From assembly GCA_012728655.1 (NCBI GenBank), contig JAAYEQ010000001.1, forward strand, positions 1-59,304: 59,304 bases of DNA, in the 5' to 3' direction. This DNA is from Syntrophomonadaceae bacterium (GTDB taxonomy: Bacteria; Bacillota; Syntrophomonadia; Syntrophomonadales; DTU052). A program made the position numbers and the translations under genes. Positions 49,276-58,720 of the stretch are shown piece after piece; position 1 is the stretch's first letter; each line of letters opens with the position of its first letter. The notes under the pieces are model-generated. The model saw only the letters and a list, made by a program, of their open reading frames with translations, did no database searches and was not told the origin of the DNA.

Positions 49276-51654
49276 TTAGTTGCGCAAGGGTTTGCCGGTT
49301 TTTAGCATGTGGGCGATGCGCTCCTGGGTCTTCTCTTCGCCGCACAGGCTGATAAAGGCTTCCCTTTCCAGATCCAAAAGATACTGCTCGGTAATGGGTG
49401 CACCTTTCACGACCTCGCCGCCGGACATGACGTCAACCAGCTTGTTGCAGATATGCCAGTCATACTCGCTGATCACGCCTGCCAACTTCATCCCCATGGT
49501 CCCAACCCTGCTGAGGCCGGTATGCGTCTTGCCGGGACAGGGGAAAGGTCTGCTTACCGGTGGATTATATCCGGACTCTGCCATATGAAGAACCCGCTTC
49601 TTAGCGTCTGATAACAGGAAGTCGGAGTTAAAGGTGATGCCGTCAGTAGGTTTCAGATAGTGCAACTCTATGCCTTCCTTGGCGCTTCCCGAAACCTGTG
49701 CCGCGGCGATTGGTTCAAAATGTGCCAGGAGGAAGTCCACAACATGAGCCTGGGTGTTTTTCACCCGTTCAATCGCCCGCATGGTCATCTCCTTGACACC
49801 GCCGCCGGCCGGTATCAACCCCACACCGAACTCGGTCAGACCGATGTTGGTCTCGGCTGCAGCCTGAGCGGCCGAACTCTGCATTACCAGTTCGCAGCCG
49901 CTTCCCAGGGTCCTGCCGTAAGGAGCCGCCACCACCGGTTTGCTCGAATACTTGAAGGCCATAAAAGCATCCTGCATTTTCTTAAGGAACTCGTCAATCG
50001 CATTCCAATCCTTGTTTTCGATCGCTTTTTGAATTATGCTGAGCTCCATGCCGTTGCAGAAGTTCCTTCCGCTGCCGCAGATAACCATCCCTTCCCAATC
50101 CGGCTTTTTCAGTTCGGTCTGAGCCTGAATCATGGCATCGAGCAACTCCGGTGTAACTGCGGCATTACGGGTGGTTATATTGAATCCCAGTACACCGTCT
50201 CCCAGGTCATACAGGGTGGCGGCATCGGTGCTCATGACCACTTTGTTCTGCGCCTTCAAGGCCGGGAGGACAATTACCTCGGGTTTTAACTTAACGGGGA
50301 CATAGTTTTTGTCAGGTATCGAATAGTAGTATTCAATACCGTTCTCGGTCTTGTAGAAGGAATTGAACCCGAGTTCCAACATCTCCTTCAACCAGGCCGG
50401 TGGGGTTTCACCTTCCGCCTCCATGCGTGCCACATATTTCTTCAGATCCAGGCCGTTCCACTGTTCGAAGGGGCCCGCTGCATGATTGTAACCCCAGCGC
50501 ATGGCGCGGTCAATGTTCAGGATGTCATCGGAGACCTCAGGTATTTTGGAAGCTGCGTACATTAGGTAACCCTTGTTGAACTCCCAAACCAGCTTGGCCG
50601 CTTTGTCGTCCCCTTCAAAGAAGACCTCCAGCTTCTCCGGCAGGGTTTTGGCCTCCCGGGCTTTCTCCAGGCTCAAGAAATCCGCCGGTTTAACGGGAAC
50701 ATAGTCCCAGGTATTGATATCCAGCATGAGCTTTTCCTTGCCCACGCGCTTGTAGAAACCGCCCTTAGTCTTGTTCCCCAGCAACCCCCGGGCGAGCATG
50801 TCAAAGTAGAATTGCGGCAGGGTATAAGCTTCTTTTTCCGCCGGATCGGTCACATTATCCTTGACGGTTCCGGTGGAGGCCACCGCAATATCCAGACCCA
50901 CCAGGTCCATCAAGCCAAAAGCACCGGTCCCCGGCCTGCCCATCGGCGGTCCCATGATGGCATCGACCTCGGAGAAGGTCAGTCCGAGTTCCAGCATGAG
51001 CTTGGCCGCCTTGGGCCCTCCCCAGTTTCCAAAACGGTTGGCTATAAACGCCGGAGTATCTTTACAGTGAACCACACCTTTACCCAGGACCCGCTCGCCG
51101 AAGTCGGCCATGAACTGCACCACTTCCGGCAGGGTGTCCTTGCCGGGTATGATCTCCAGCAGCTTCATTATTCGCACCGGATTGAAAAAGTGAGTGCCGA
51201 GCCAGTATCTCCTGAATTCAATCGGCATGTCTTCCGCAATACTGTTGATTGATATGCTGGAGGTGTTGGTGCTGACAATGGTTCCCGGCTTGATATAGGG
51301 AGCGATGGTTTTCAATACCGATTTTTTTATCTCCAGGTTCTCGGGAACCACCTCCACCACCCAGTCGCATTCCGATAACCAGGACAAGTTGTCCTCCATA
51401 TTGCCAGTGGTAATCAGATCGGCGTCTTCCTTTAACATCAACTGAGGCGGTCTTGATTTCAGGAGAGCCTGTTTATTGCCTTCAGCAATTCTGTTCCTCG
51501 CCGCGGGATTCTTCTTTTCTTCCTCGCTCAGATTGGGAGGAACTATATCCAAGAGATAACTGGGAATGCCTGCGTTCGCCAGTTGTGCGGCAATGCCGCT
51601 GCCCATAGTGCCTGACCCCAGGATGGCAACTCTCTTGATCCTCATCTTCACCAT
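49276..51654 (-). CDS. fadN: 3-hydroxyacyl-CoA dehydrogenase / enoyl-CoA hydratase fusion
   Basis: A 792-residue two-domain enzyme of the FadN type. Residues about 4-190 bind NAD: KRVAILGSGTMGSGIAAQLA, STNTSSISINSIAEDM and WLGTHFFNPVRIMKLLEIIPG; residues 190-420 are the two 3HCDH C-terminal domains (AFIANRFGNWGGPKAAKLML). From about 470 it is a crotonase domain (AAVTPELLDAMIQAQTEL, VICGSGRNFCNGMELSI, VVAAPYGRTLGSGCELVMQS). It joins hydration of the enoyl-CoA with oxidation of the L-3-hydroxyacyl-CoA. ATG 51654 follows GGAGG by 6 bases. 42 bases before the thiolase. The order of domains (dehydrogenase first) separates it from FadB. Confidence 0.93.
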   Translation of the reverse strand: MVKMRIKRVAILGSGTMGSGIAAQLANAGIPSYLLDIVPPNLSEEEKKNPAARNRIAEGNKQALLKSRPPQLMLKEDADLITTGNMEDNLSWLSECDWVVEVVPENLEIKKSVLKTIAPYIKPGTIVSTNTSSISINSIAEDMPIEFRRYWLGTHFFNPVRIMKLLEIIPGKDTLPEVVQFMADFGERVLGKGVVHCKDTPAFIANRFGNWGGPKAAKLMLELGLTFSEVDAIMGPPMGRPGTGAFGLMDLVGLDIAVASTGTVKDNVTDPAEKEAYTLPQFYFDMLARGLLGNKTKGGFYKRVGKEKLMLDINTWDYVPVKPADFLSLEKAREAKTLPEKLEVFFEGDDKAAKLVWEFNKGYLMYAASKIPEVSDDILNIDRAMRWGYNHAAGPFEQWNGLDLKKYVARMEAEGETPPAWLKEMLELGFNSFYKTENGIEYYYSIPDKNYVPVKLKPEVIVLPALKAQNKVVMSTDAATLYDLGDGVLGFNITTRNAAVTPELLDAMIQAQTELKKPDWEGMVICGSGRNFCNGMELSIIQKAIENKDWNAIDEFLKKMQDAFMAFKYSSKPVVAAPYGRTLGSGCELVMQSSAAQAAAETNIGLTEFGVGLIPAGGGVKEMTMRAIERVKNTQAHVVDFLLAHFEPIAAAQVSGSAKEGIELHYLKPTDGITFNSDFLLSDAKKRVLHMAESGYNPPVSRPFPCPGKTHTGLSRVGTMGMKLAGVISEYDWHICNKLVDVMSGGEVVKGAPITEQYLLDLEREAFISLCGEEKTQERIAHMLKTGKPLRN

Positions 51655-52154
51655 TTAAACCTCCGTTCTCGTCATTATATTGGTCATGGCCGCTAATCAA
51701 ACTGCTGAAATTGGCGTATTTACTCCCGCAGTTCCATACGCGCCCCCTTTCCGTGTTGCTGTTCCCTTTTGAGCCTGCCGCCGATATATCACTCTGTTTA
51801 ATTCCGGGCCCGTATACAAAGCGAGCCAGGCCATGAATTGCATTTAACTGCCTGCCGATTAAGGTTGAGGTCGGGGGTTGGGTTGACAATCACTTCTTTC
51901 CCTAAGATTTGTTAAGAACCGACTTATTATACTTGTTAAACTTGTAAGTCTTCGTGGCGGCAACCGACAGGCCTGTTTAAAAAACTTTTTGCTTCCCCCT
52001 GTTCAATGGCAGGAACGCCCGGGCCGATTGTCACAGCCGGTGGATGAAAGGCGGGGTTAATGCGGGATGCATCATGCTTGGCAGGATGAATGAACACTAC
52101 GGTTTTTACGGCGGGTAGTTTGGCAGGCTTGGGATCTCCTCGGGGTTCCCGGCA
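51655..52154. other. Intergenic region before fadN
   Basis: About 500 bases between the FadE terminator and fadN. It has no supported gene. On the minus strand ATTATA at 51926-51931 reads as TATAAT, a perfect -10 box, but I see no matching -35. A near sigma-54 match (GGCAGTTAAATGCA, GG and GC only 9 apart, about 51838-51860) fails the spacing rule. Confidence 0.4.
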
Positions 52155-52191
52155 AATAAAAGACAAGGGTGATTCTGATGTCACCCTTGTC
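52155..52191 (-). terminator. Terminator of the acyl-CoA dehydrogenase gene
   Basis: GACAAGGGTGA (52162-52172) pairs perfectly with TCACCCTTGTC (52181-52191) over an 8-base loop; on the minus strand TTTTATTT follows. It lies 74 bases after the stop, so the dehydrogenase is a separate transcript from fadN-fadA. Confidence 0.9.
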
Positions 52192-52264
52192 TCTCCGTAT
52201 CTCCCGCGAGCCGGCCAAGTTGGCGGCGGCTCCGGGCCATTTACCGGCGTTCTATCCGCACTTT

Positions 52265-54100
52265 TTAGTATTCGAATATCTCCGGCGGTGCGTCTATTAC
52301 CGAGGTGTCTCCATCCTTGACCAACTCGGCAATGTACCATACATAGGGAACCACGTTGCGCAGGTAGTACTTGGTGGAAAGCAGCTTGCCATAGTAGAAG
52401 TTGTAGTCGTAATGATCGGGCCCCAGTTCCTTCATCCGCTTCAATGCGATCAAAGCCTGATCCAGCAGGCAGTAACCGCCATAAACCTGAGCGGTTGCAG
52501 TAAGGATCCGGCGAGCATACACCTGGAAGTACCCGAACTTCTTCTGGGCCATGTAACCGCCCATCGCCATCATAATCTCACGGTAGGAAGCCATAGCTTT
52601 TTCCAGGTTGGCAAACTCTTTCTCCAGTTCAGCCGGCACCGAACCCTTGTGGGCCGCCAGGAAATCGTCGATATCCTTCAGGAAATCCTGGAAGGTCTGT
52701 CCCTTGTTCATAGTCCACTTGCGTCCCAGCAGGTCCTGGGCCTGAATGAAGTTAGTGCCTTCCCAGATGGAATAGATCTTCACATCACGGGCAGCCTGGG
52801 CTACCGGATAGTCCTCACAGAATCCGTAACCGCCGTGAGTCTGGATGGACTCGGCAATCAGTCCCCAGGCCTCATCACTGGGGTAGGCTTTGCAAATGGG
52901 GGTAAGTACATCGACCTTACCCATGGCCCACTTCCTGCGCTCGGGGTCGGGATCATTGTGCGCAATATCCACGTAGTAGTAACACTTGTGGATCATAGCC
53001 CGGCAAGCTTCCAGGGTGGCCTTGTTCACCATCAGCATACGCTTGACGTCATCATGATTGATTATCGCGGTCCGCTCACCTTTGGGATTGGACATCGGGC
53101 GACCCTGTATGCGCTCCTTGGCATAGTTCTTGGCGTTCCAGTAGGCGTTGGCCGCAACGCATGTAGCCAAGAGTCCCGTTCCCTGGCGCTCTTCGTTCAT
53201 CATCTGGAACATCTGGGCCATTCCTTCGGCAACTCCATCCGGTCCGGGAGGGTTCCCCAACAGCCACCCGCGGCATCCGTCGTTATCCCCAAAGGCCAGG
53301 GCCGCGGTTGGCTGACCGTGCAGTCCCATCTTGTGTTCGATAGCGGTGGTGACCACGTCGTTGTCTTCAAGGCTGCCGTCCTCGTTTACCCAGTACTTGG
53401 GCACTACGAACAGAGAAATCCCTTTGGTACCGGGAGCCGCCCCATCAATGCGGGCCAGTAACAGGTGAATAATGTTTTCGGCGAAATCCCCGTCACCGAA
53501 GGTAATGAACTGCTTGGTTCCTTTTATCTTGTAAATCCGCGGGTGATCGGTAGGATAGGCTTTGGAAAGGATGTCTCCCACGTCGGACCCTGCGGTGGGC
53601 TCGGTAAGACACATAGTTCCCGACCAGGTGCCGTCAAACATCTTGGGCAGGAACATCTGTTTCAGTTTCTCGTCGCCGAAGGTCTGAATCAGACGAGCCG
53701 CTCCGGTGGTCAGCCCCACAGAACTTATTCCCGCCGGGCAGGCGGCCTGGATCATTTCCATCAGGGAGCACATTACCACCTCGGGAATGGTTCCCTCAGC
53801 GTTTTCATCAATATTGGAAGTTCCCCAGCCGTTTTCCTGGATATACTTAAAAATCTTGGTGGCTCCGGGTGCAAGGGTTACTTTTCCGTTCTCAAACTTG
53901 ACCCCGTGCTCCTCCAATTCATCGGCACAGGGGGCAATCACCTCGGCCGCAATCTTGTGAACCTGGTCAACCAGCATATCAATGTCATCTTTGCTGTAAT
54001 AATCCTTGAACTTGTCATAGGCGAAGATTTCCTCGGTGGGAAGCCATTCTTTGAGAATAAACTTCAAATCACGGGGATTATAAGAATAAATAGAACTCAT
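52265..54100 (-). CDS. fadE: Acyl-CoA dehydrogenase (FadE-like, with C-terminal extension)
   Basis: A 611-residue flavoenzyme, long form. N-terminal helices to about residue 160 (VKFENGKVTLAPGATKIFKY), beta domain with MCLTEPTAGSDVGDILSKAY and KQFITFGDGDF, C-terminal helices with MLMVNKATLEACRAMIHKC and the region IQTHGGYGFCEDYPVAQAARDVKIYSIWEGTN holding the FAD-contact and catalytic stretch, then a DUF-type extension to residue 611. It takes two hydrogens from acyl-CoA, giving trans-2-enoyl-CoA and reducing an electron-transfer flavoprotein (not in the window). GGGAGG lies 9 bases before ATG 54100. The shortened copy at 25753-26871 is its paralogue. Confidence 0.93.
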   Translation of the reverse strand: MSSIYSYNPRDLKFILKEWLPTEEIFAYDKFKDYYSKDDIDMLVDQVHKIAAEVIAPCADELEEHGVKFENGKVTLAPGATKIFKYIQENGWGTSNIDENAEGTIPEVVMCSLMEMIQAACPAGISSVGLTTGAARLIQTFGDEKLKQMFLPKMFDGTWSGTMCLTEPTAGSDVGDILSKAYPTDHPRIYKIKGTKQFITFGDGDFAENIIHLLLARIDGAAPGTKGISLFVVPKYWVNEDGSLEDNDVVTTAIEHKMGLHGQPTAALAFGDNDGCRGWLLGNPPGPDGVAEGMAQMFQMMNEERQGTGLLATCVAANAYWNAKNYAKERIQGRPMSNPKGERTAIINHDDVKRMLMVNKATLEACRAMIHKCYYYVDIAHNDPDPERRKWAMGKVDVLTPICKAYPSDEAWGLIAESIQTHGGYGFCEDYPVAQAARDVKIYSIWEGTNFIQAQDLLGRKWTMNKGQTFQDFLKDIDDFLAAHKGSVPAELEKEFANLEKAMASYREIMMAMGGYMAQKKFGYFQVYARRILTATAQVYGGYCLLDQALIALKRMKELGPDHYDYNFYYGKLLSTKYYLRNVVPYVWYIAELVKDGDTSVIDAPPEIFEY

Positions 54101-54365
54101 CGCATAAATCCTCCCTTATACAAATAATAGAGATAGCGGAAGTCTCCCGTTCATCTCGGGCTGCCGGTACATTTCCCACAGAGTAGTCCTCATGGTACAC
54201 TGAACACTTTTTCTATCTCGAGTTTCATCCGCGATCCCTGCAGGCCGAAGGCGTTATACTTCCGCCACCGGATGACACCTGCGGGTGTAATCTCCGGTTT
54301 TGTCCACACCCGCGCCTATGGGGTCGTCCTCTCACCTCCCTTTGATCCCATCCCGAAAATCGTCG

Positions 54366-54394
54366 TTTATATTAATTCTACAACGAACGGCCAA
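54366..54394 (-). promoter_or_regulatory. Candidate sigma-A promoter of the acyl-CoA dehydrogenase gene
   Basis: On the minus strand TTGGCC (54389-54394) and TATAAA (54366-54371) stand 17 bases apart. Next to it lies the inverted repeat GCGGGTGT/ACACCCGC (around 54283-54316), which may be an operator or a weak terminator of the permease gene. The gap of 265 bases to the start holds no gene. Confidence 0.45.
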
Positions 54395-54459
54395 TCCCTG
54401 TATAACCAGGCATTAAAAATTATGGGAAGTCTCTTGATGGTCAAGAGGAACATTAGTTT

Positions 54460-55323
54460 TTAGAGATCGCGACGGGAGAACTTGTAGATGCCAAACCCGA
54501 TAAACAGGAGAGTATAACCGGCAGTATAAACCAGCATCTCCAAACTGGGGGGGGTAATGGTCAGGAAAGGCGTGAATCTGATTAACTGTTCGGGTACCGG
54601 GCCTCCTTGCAGGAGCAGGTAGTTCACCAGTCGGTACATCGAATCAACCGGCAGGAGGAGGCTGGTTAAAATCCCGATCATGGTCAGCGAAGAGGCAGCC
54701 CCGGTTGCCGATGCTGCGTTTAAAGCCATGGAGGACATCTGTACCCCGACATACTCTACCATCCCGCCAATCACGGCGACACCGTAGAGCATGAACATGA
54801 ATACACCGTTTCCCAGGGTGCTCAAAAATGTGCTGCCCCACAGGCTTACCGCCAGCAGTACCAGCGGCTGCAGGGCAAAGAGGACCATGGCCCCGAAAAA
54901 GCCGTCTGAATGGAAGTGGAAGATGCGCCATACAATCATATTGGTGGCGACAAACACCAGGAGGCTGTATACTACCAGAGCCAGCCCCAGTCCGGCATAC
55001 TTGCCCAGGAATACCTGAGTGCGTGAAATCGGCTTGGCTGCGATGGCCAGCATGATTCCGCTTTCGATATCCGAAGAGATGGCTCCGGCGGAGGAGAAAA
55101 CCGTGACCAGCGCTACCAGCATCCCGCTGACGAAAAGACCGGCGGTCAGCAATTCGCCCGCCAGCGTCATGCGTACCACTTCAGCGTTTGCCGGTATATC
55201 CTTACCTATGTAATAAAGTCCCAGCCCCAAAACGCCCAGGTACAGAACGGTCAGTATCAGTCCCAGTTGCAGGATTTTCTTATTCAGCATCTCGCGAAAG
55301 GTGAGTCGGGCAATGGTAATCAT
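54460..55323 (-). CDS. ABC-2 type transporter permease
   Basis: A 287-residue protein with six helices of the ABC-2 exporter type. Start ITIARLTFREMLNKKILQLGLILT is typical for this class; the helix pair around GMLVALVTVFSSAGAISSDIESGIML and the conserved AIAAKPISRTQVFLGKYAGLGLAL are the signature. It pairs with the ATPase whose gene end overlaps it by 44 bases. Start ATG 55323 fits the membrane N-terminus (GGGGGAAACG upstream). Exported compound unknown; possibly a membrane-stress defence, as the neighbours are an ECF sigma and anti-sigma pair. Confidence 0.88.
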   Translation of the reverse strand: MITIARLTFREMLNKKILQLGLILTVLYLGVLGLGLYYIGKDIPANAEVVRMTLAGELLTAGLFVSGMLVALVTVFSSAGAISSDIESGIMLAIAAKPISRTQVFLGKYAGLGLALVVYSLLVFVATNMIVWRIFHFHSDGFFGAMVLFALQPLVLLAVSLWGSTFLSTLGNGVFMFMLYGVAVIGGMVEYVGVQMSSMALNAASATGAASSLTMIGILTSLLLPVDSMYRLVNYLLLQGGPVPEQLIRFTPFLTITPPSLEMLVYTAGYTLLFIGFGIYKFSRRDL

Positions 55324-56221
55324 CAGTCGTTTCCCCCATAATATCCATAAACACATCCTCCAGAGAAATGCCGGAGGTAGTCATTTCGTACAGGTTTCCC
55401 CCATTCCGCACCACAATCGATGCCAGGACCGGCAACACGTCTTCTGAGGCCACCGTGACTTTGACCAGACCGTTATCGCTGAATACCTCCTGGCTAACCG
55501 CGCGGATGGACTCCATAATCCGGGGACTTCCCGTGTAGCGCAGACTAACCACCTGTTTCCCGCCGGTAAAATTGGAAAGCCGGCCCTGATCAAGGATGAT
55601 CCCATCCTTGATAAACGCTACGTGATCGCAGGTCATTTCCACTTCACTCAGCAGGTGGCTGTTAAGGAAAACGGTTTTGGACTCGGAACGCAGGTTTTTG
55701 ATTATCTCCCGGATCTCTTTCCGTCCGATGGGATCAAGAGCCGAGGTCGGCTCATCCAGGAAGATGATCTCAGGGTCCGGGAGCAGTGCACTGGCTATAC
55801 CCAGACGCTGCTGCATGCCCTTGCTGTATGACCGGATCCGTCCCTTTTCCCTTCCCAGGAGCCCAACCATCTCCAATACCGCCGGAATCCGCTCCTTGAG
55901 ATATCGCCGTTCCAAACCGTACATGGCTCCATGAAACTCCAGGAGTTCCCTCCCGGAGAGCCACTCCTGAAAGCGGAAGTTTTCAGGCAGATAGCCGATC
56001 TTGCGCCGCGCCTCCTTATCCCCCAGCGGCCGGCCCAGAACCGTCCCCTGTCCATCCGTAGGCCGCAGCAAACCGATCAGGGTCTTGACAACGGTGCTTT
56101 TCCCTGCGCCGTTCGGTCCCAAAAAGCCGAAAACCTGCCCCTCGGAAACCGAGAGGCAGATGTCACGGCAACCCGGCTTACCGTCATACAGTTTGGTCAG
56201 GTTAAGGGTTTCAATGACCAT
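55280..56221 (-). CDS. ABC transporter ATP-binding protein (ABC-2 partner)
   Basis: A 313-residue ATPase: Walker A GPNGAGKSTVVK (about 38-49), signature SYSKGMQQRLGIASALLP, Walker B EIIFLDEPTSALDP, H-loop VFLNSHLL, and a C-terminal tail typical of the NatA/DrrA class. One base separates its ATG from the stop of the anti-sigma gene, so four genes (sigma, anti-sigma, ATPase, permease) form one transcript. The signature has SKG in place of SGG, common in this class. Confidence 0.92.
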   Translation of the reverse strand: MVIETLNLTKLYDGKPGCRDICLSVSEGQVFGFLGPNGAGKSTVVKTLIGLLRPTDGQGTVLGRPLGDKEARRKIGYLPENFRFQEWLSGRELLEFHGAMYGLERRYLKERIPAVLEMVGLLGREKGRIRSYSKGMQQRLGIASALLPDPEIIFLDEPTSALDPIGRKEIREIIKNLRSESKTVFLNSHLLSEVEMTCDHVAFIKDGIILDQGRLSNFTGGKQVVSLRYTGSPRIMESIRAVSQEVFSDNGLVKVTVASEDVLPVLASIVVRNGGNLYEMTTSGISLEDVFMDIMGETTDDYHCPTHLSRDAE

Positions 56222-56222
56222 C

Positions 56223-57350
56223 CTATTTCATTCCTTCAGCAATTTCCAGCATCTGTTCCCGGGGCAGCCGTCCGCTTATGCTGCAGATAACCCCGTTCTC
56301 GCTCCAAAGCACAGTGCTGCCGGCTGCTTCAGGGGCAATTTCGGGTTCACTCCAGGCGATCCCTTGATTCCCGCGCACCGTGACCGCCTGGATATCAGCA
56401 GTTTCGGGAATAACTATGGTGTTTTTCCAGTCACCGATACTTTCCAACTGCGTTTTAATCCGTTCCGGCCAGAAAGGCAGACTAAGCAGAGCCTCCCTTA
56501 CTTGTTCCGCCTCAATACTGCCGGGAACCATCAGTTCAGGGCTCCTCATCTGCATAATTGACAGCGGCGGATGTACTGATGACTGATAATTCAGGAACAC
56601 CTGTGGAGGAGCAATCATGGTTATCGTCTTTTGGTCAAGTTCCCGGGGCAGCAACTGGGTGCCCCCCAGACTCGTTATCAGGCCGTTAATTCCAGGCACA
56701 TTAAGCGTCAGACTCATCTGGACCTGCTTTCTCACGGATACCTGCGGAGCATCATAACCCTTAAGATTGGGCTGGATTATTTGGAAGCCCGCAATTTCTG
56801 CGGCCTCTTCCAGATTACAGTCCCGTATGGTCTCCTCGGCTCCCACCAGCCTGAAAGTCCCTATACTGTCGATATCAATCTCCTTGAGCCCGTCCCGAAT
56901 CGCCTTATCGATCTGTGCGATCTCATGCGTAGTGATTTCTATGGTCTCAATCCGGTCCATGCGGAAAATCGAAAGAAAATCGGCCACTGCACTCCGGACC
57001 CCGCCGAAGAACAGAGTTCCTGCCAGGAGAAGAACAACTGCTGCCGCCGCCACCCCTGATTTGGCCCTGCCTGTACCCGGCAAACTTCGGCGCGGCTTTT
57101 GTTTTTCACCGCTGTTCAACTGCAATTTCAACCTTATCCAGGACTCTTCTTTAAACGCATTACTCAGATCAATCTCCTCAAGGTGTTCCGAAAACACACC
57201 TTCCAGGAACTGTTCATGCTCGGCCAGAACACGCAATCGCGCCTGGCAATCGTTACACTGTTTTATGTGGCTCTCCACCGCCATACCTTCGGACTTGAGC
57301 TCTCCATCCAGGTATGCCAGCAGGAAATGGTCCTCATAACAGCCCATCAT
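56223..57350 (-). CDS. Zinc-finger anti-sigma factor with large outer domain
   Basis: A 375-residue protein. Cytoplasmic zinc-binding anti-sigma motif HIKQCNDC (about 28-35, H-x3-C-x2-C), one membrane helix (AAAAVVLLLAGTLFFGGV, about 99-116) and a 250-residue outer part rich in beta (DUF4367-like; FRLVGAEETIRDCNLEEAAE and WSEPEIAPEAAGSTVLWSENG). It overlaps the sigma gene by 4 bases. It would hold the sigma factor inactive at the membrane until an outside signal is felt. No protease partner is visible. Confidence 0.85.
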   Translation of the reverse strand: MMGCYEDHFLLAYLDGELKSEGMAVESHIKQCNDCQARLRVLAEHEQFLEGVFSEHLEEIDLSNAFKEESWIRLKLQLNSGEKQKPRRSLPGTGRAKSGVAAAAVVLLLAGTLFFGGVRSAVADFLSIFRMDRIETIEITTHEIAQIDKAIRDGLKEIDIDSIGTFRLVGAEETIRDCNLEEAAEIAGFQIIQPNLKGYDAPQVSVRKQVQMSLTLNVPGINGLITSLGGTQLLPRELDQKTITMIAPPQVFLNYQSSVHPPLSIMQMRSPELMVPGSIEAEQVREALLSLPFWPERIKTQLESIGDWKNTIVIPETADIQAVTVRGNQGIAWSEPEIAPEAAGSTVLWSENGVICSISGRLPREQMLEIAEGMK

Positions 57351-57841
57351 TTTTCCCCCCTGTTTTCATACTCGCGTCGAAACCTTCTCATCGCCCGGAG
57401 CAGAATAGTACCCACCGAGTTTTTGCTAACCCCTATAACCTCGGCAATCTCCTGGTATGAGAAACCGGAAAATCTCATGATCAGGCAGGTGCGATCACGC
57501 TCGGACAGAGACTCGAGAACCTGATGGACATTAATCCTCTCCTCACTCCTGATCGCCAGGTCCTCCAAATCATGCCTTTCCTGTTGGACGTTATCCGCTG
57601 CTGTCTCCCTCCGCATTCGGTTTCCCCGCTGCCGCAGATAGTTGTAACCCAGGTTGGTTGCCACTCGAAAAAGCCAGGCTCGGGGATTTTCCAACTTCGA
57701 TGGTCCATAATAGTAGAGTTTCAGGAATACCTCCTGGGACAAATCCTGAGCAGCAGTTGCCTCGCCGGTAAGGTGGCTCAAATAGCGCATAACCGGCAGG
57801 TAATACATGTCAAACAGTTTTCTCAGCTCCGCTTCATGCAT
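57347..57841 (-). CDS. ECF RNA polymerase sigma factor 2
   Basis: A 164-residue ECF sigma factor with region 2 (LRKLFDMYYLPVMRYLSHLTG, AAQDLSQEVFLKLYYYGPSK, ENPRAWLFRVATNLGYNYLR) and region 4 (LESLSERDRTCLIMRFSGFS, SYQEIAEVIGVSKNSVGTIL). It lies at the start of the four-gene operon. ATG 57841 has GGGAG 6 bases upstream. Its family (short ECF with zinc anti-sigma and ABC exporter) usually controls its own operon. Confidence 0.92.
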   Translation of the reverse strand: MHEAELRKLFDMYYLPVMRYLSHLTGEATAAQDLSQEVFLKLYYYGPSKLENPRAWLFRVATNLGYNYLRQRGNRMRRETAADNVQQERHDLEDLAIRSEERINVHQVLESLSERDRTCLIMRFSGFSYQEIAEVIGVSKNSVGTILLRAMRRFRREYENRGEK

Positions 57842-58347
57842 GCTCTGCTCCCAATCAAAGTAAATTGACTGTTGCCCCCAAAAGCGCGCTCCGGGTCTTC
57901 ATACATATAGACAACGCCGGGGAAAGATTTGTGACAGGGAATACTGTATTTTATCGCATTTTGAGTAAAGCTTCCATTTAATGATAGCTTAACCTGCGGA
58001 TACCGCGCCAGGACCGCAGGTCCCAAGCCGATGGTCCCAATCGGCTGCATCACGATTAACCGCCGTATCACGGCTTCTGAGGGTAGGCTGATGTACTTTC
58101 ATTCATCCATATGCCGGTCCGGACTGTGGTGACCAGTTTCGGCCTTAAAATCCTAAATAATCCCAATATGGGCGATTTATCGCGTTCCCAAACCGGTTTT
58201 GGTTTTATTTTCGAGCGAAAGCTCTTTTCTTTCACCTCAATATGTGTTATCATGCAGATGGCCTTCCTATGTCTAGTGTTCGCTTGCTCTTTCAGCTTAA
58301 GTTGAACTCCGCGGACTGGAGGAGCTTATTCGAAAGGAGTCCTATGA
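57842..58347. other. Divergent intergenic region, possible remnant
   Basis: On the minus strand an 82-codon frame (58071-57823) reads as LGPAVLARYPQVKLSLNGSF and onward and faintly recalls the core of U32-type peptidases, but lacks a ribosome site and runs into the sigma gene. A 4-bp hairpin GAGC-GAAA-GCTC followed by TTTTCTTT lies near 58210-58232. The promoter of ECF sigma 2 should be at the left end of this gap and that of the zinc-ribbon gene at the right end. Confidence 0.35.
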
Positions 58348-58641
58348 ATGCTGTTTGAGGACAAAGTACTGACGTGTAAAGAATGTGGAGTTGAATTCGT
58401 GTTTACCGCCGGTGAACAGGAGTTCTACGCCGAGAAAGGCTTTCAGAACATTCCCGGCCGATGCCCGGAATGCCGCAGAAGGAGAAAAGCTGAAAGCCGC
58501 GGTGGCTCAGGAGCCAGAGAGATGTTTGACGTAGTCTGTGATGAATGTGGGGTTGAAGCAAAAGTTCCGTTCCGTCCCAGCGGAGATCGACCGGTCTACT
58601 GCAGTGACTGTTTTCGGAAAAGACAATATCAACCGGTATAA
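58348..58641 (+). CDS. Zinc-ribbon protein with four CxxC pairs
   Basis: A 97-residue protein with two zinc knuckles: CKECG (about 10-14) with CPECR (about 39-43), and CDECG (about 64-68) with CSDC (about 84-87). The first half (FVFTAGEQEFYAEKGFQNIPGRCPEC) is the widespread probable zinc-ribbon module of unknown role. The doubled form would bind two Zn ions and may touch nucleic acid. ATG 58348 has AAAGGAG 8 bases upstream. Followed by a strong terminator, so a single gene. Confidence 0.88.
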   Translation: MLFEDKVLTCKECGVEFVFTAGEQEFYAEKGFQNIPGRCPECRRRRKAESRGGSGAREMFDVVCDECGVEAKVPFRPSGDRPVYCSDCFRKRQYQPV

Positions 58642-58668
58642 TACAAACCAGGGAAAAGGAACAGCAGA

Positions 58669-58699
58669 AAGGGACCGAAACAAATCGGTCCCCTTTTTA
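58669..58699. terminator. Terminator after the zinc-ribbon gene
   Basis: GGGACCGA (58671-58678) pairs with TCGGTCCC (58685-58692) over a 6-base loop, followed by CTTTTTA. With A-rich sequence on the other side it could also serve the convergent minus-strand gene. Confidence 0.85.
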
Positions 58700-58720
58700 T
58701 TCAGCATTATGACTGTCCAA

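Noticed and set aside
51838-51860. Sigma-54 promoter before fadN
   Set aside because: GG and GC are 9 rather than 10 bases apart, and no activator gene or upstream dyad is near.
57823-58071. 82-codon minus frame as a U32 peptidase gene
   Set aside because: Likeness is faint, far too short, no ribosome site, and it overlaps the start of the sigma factor gene.
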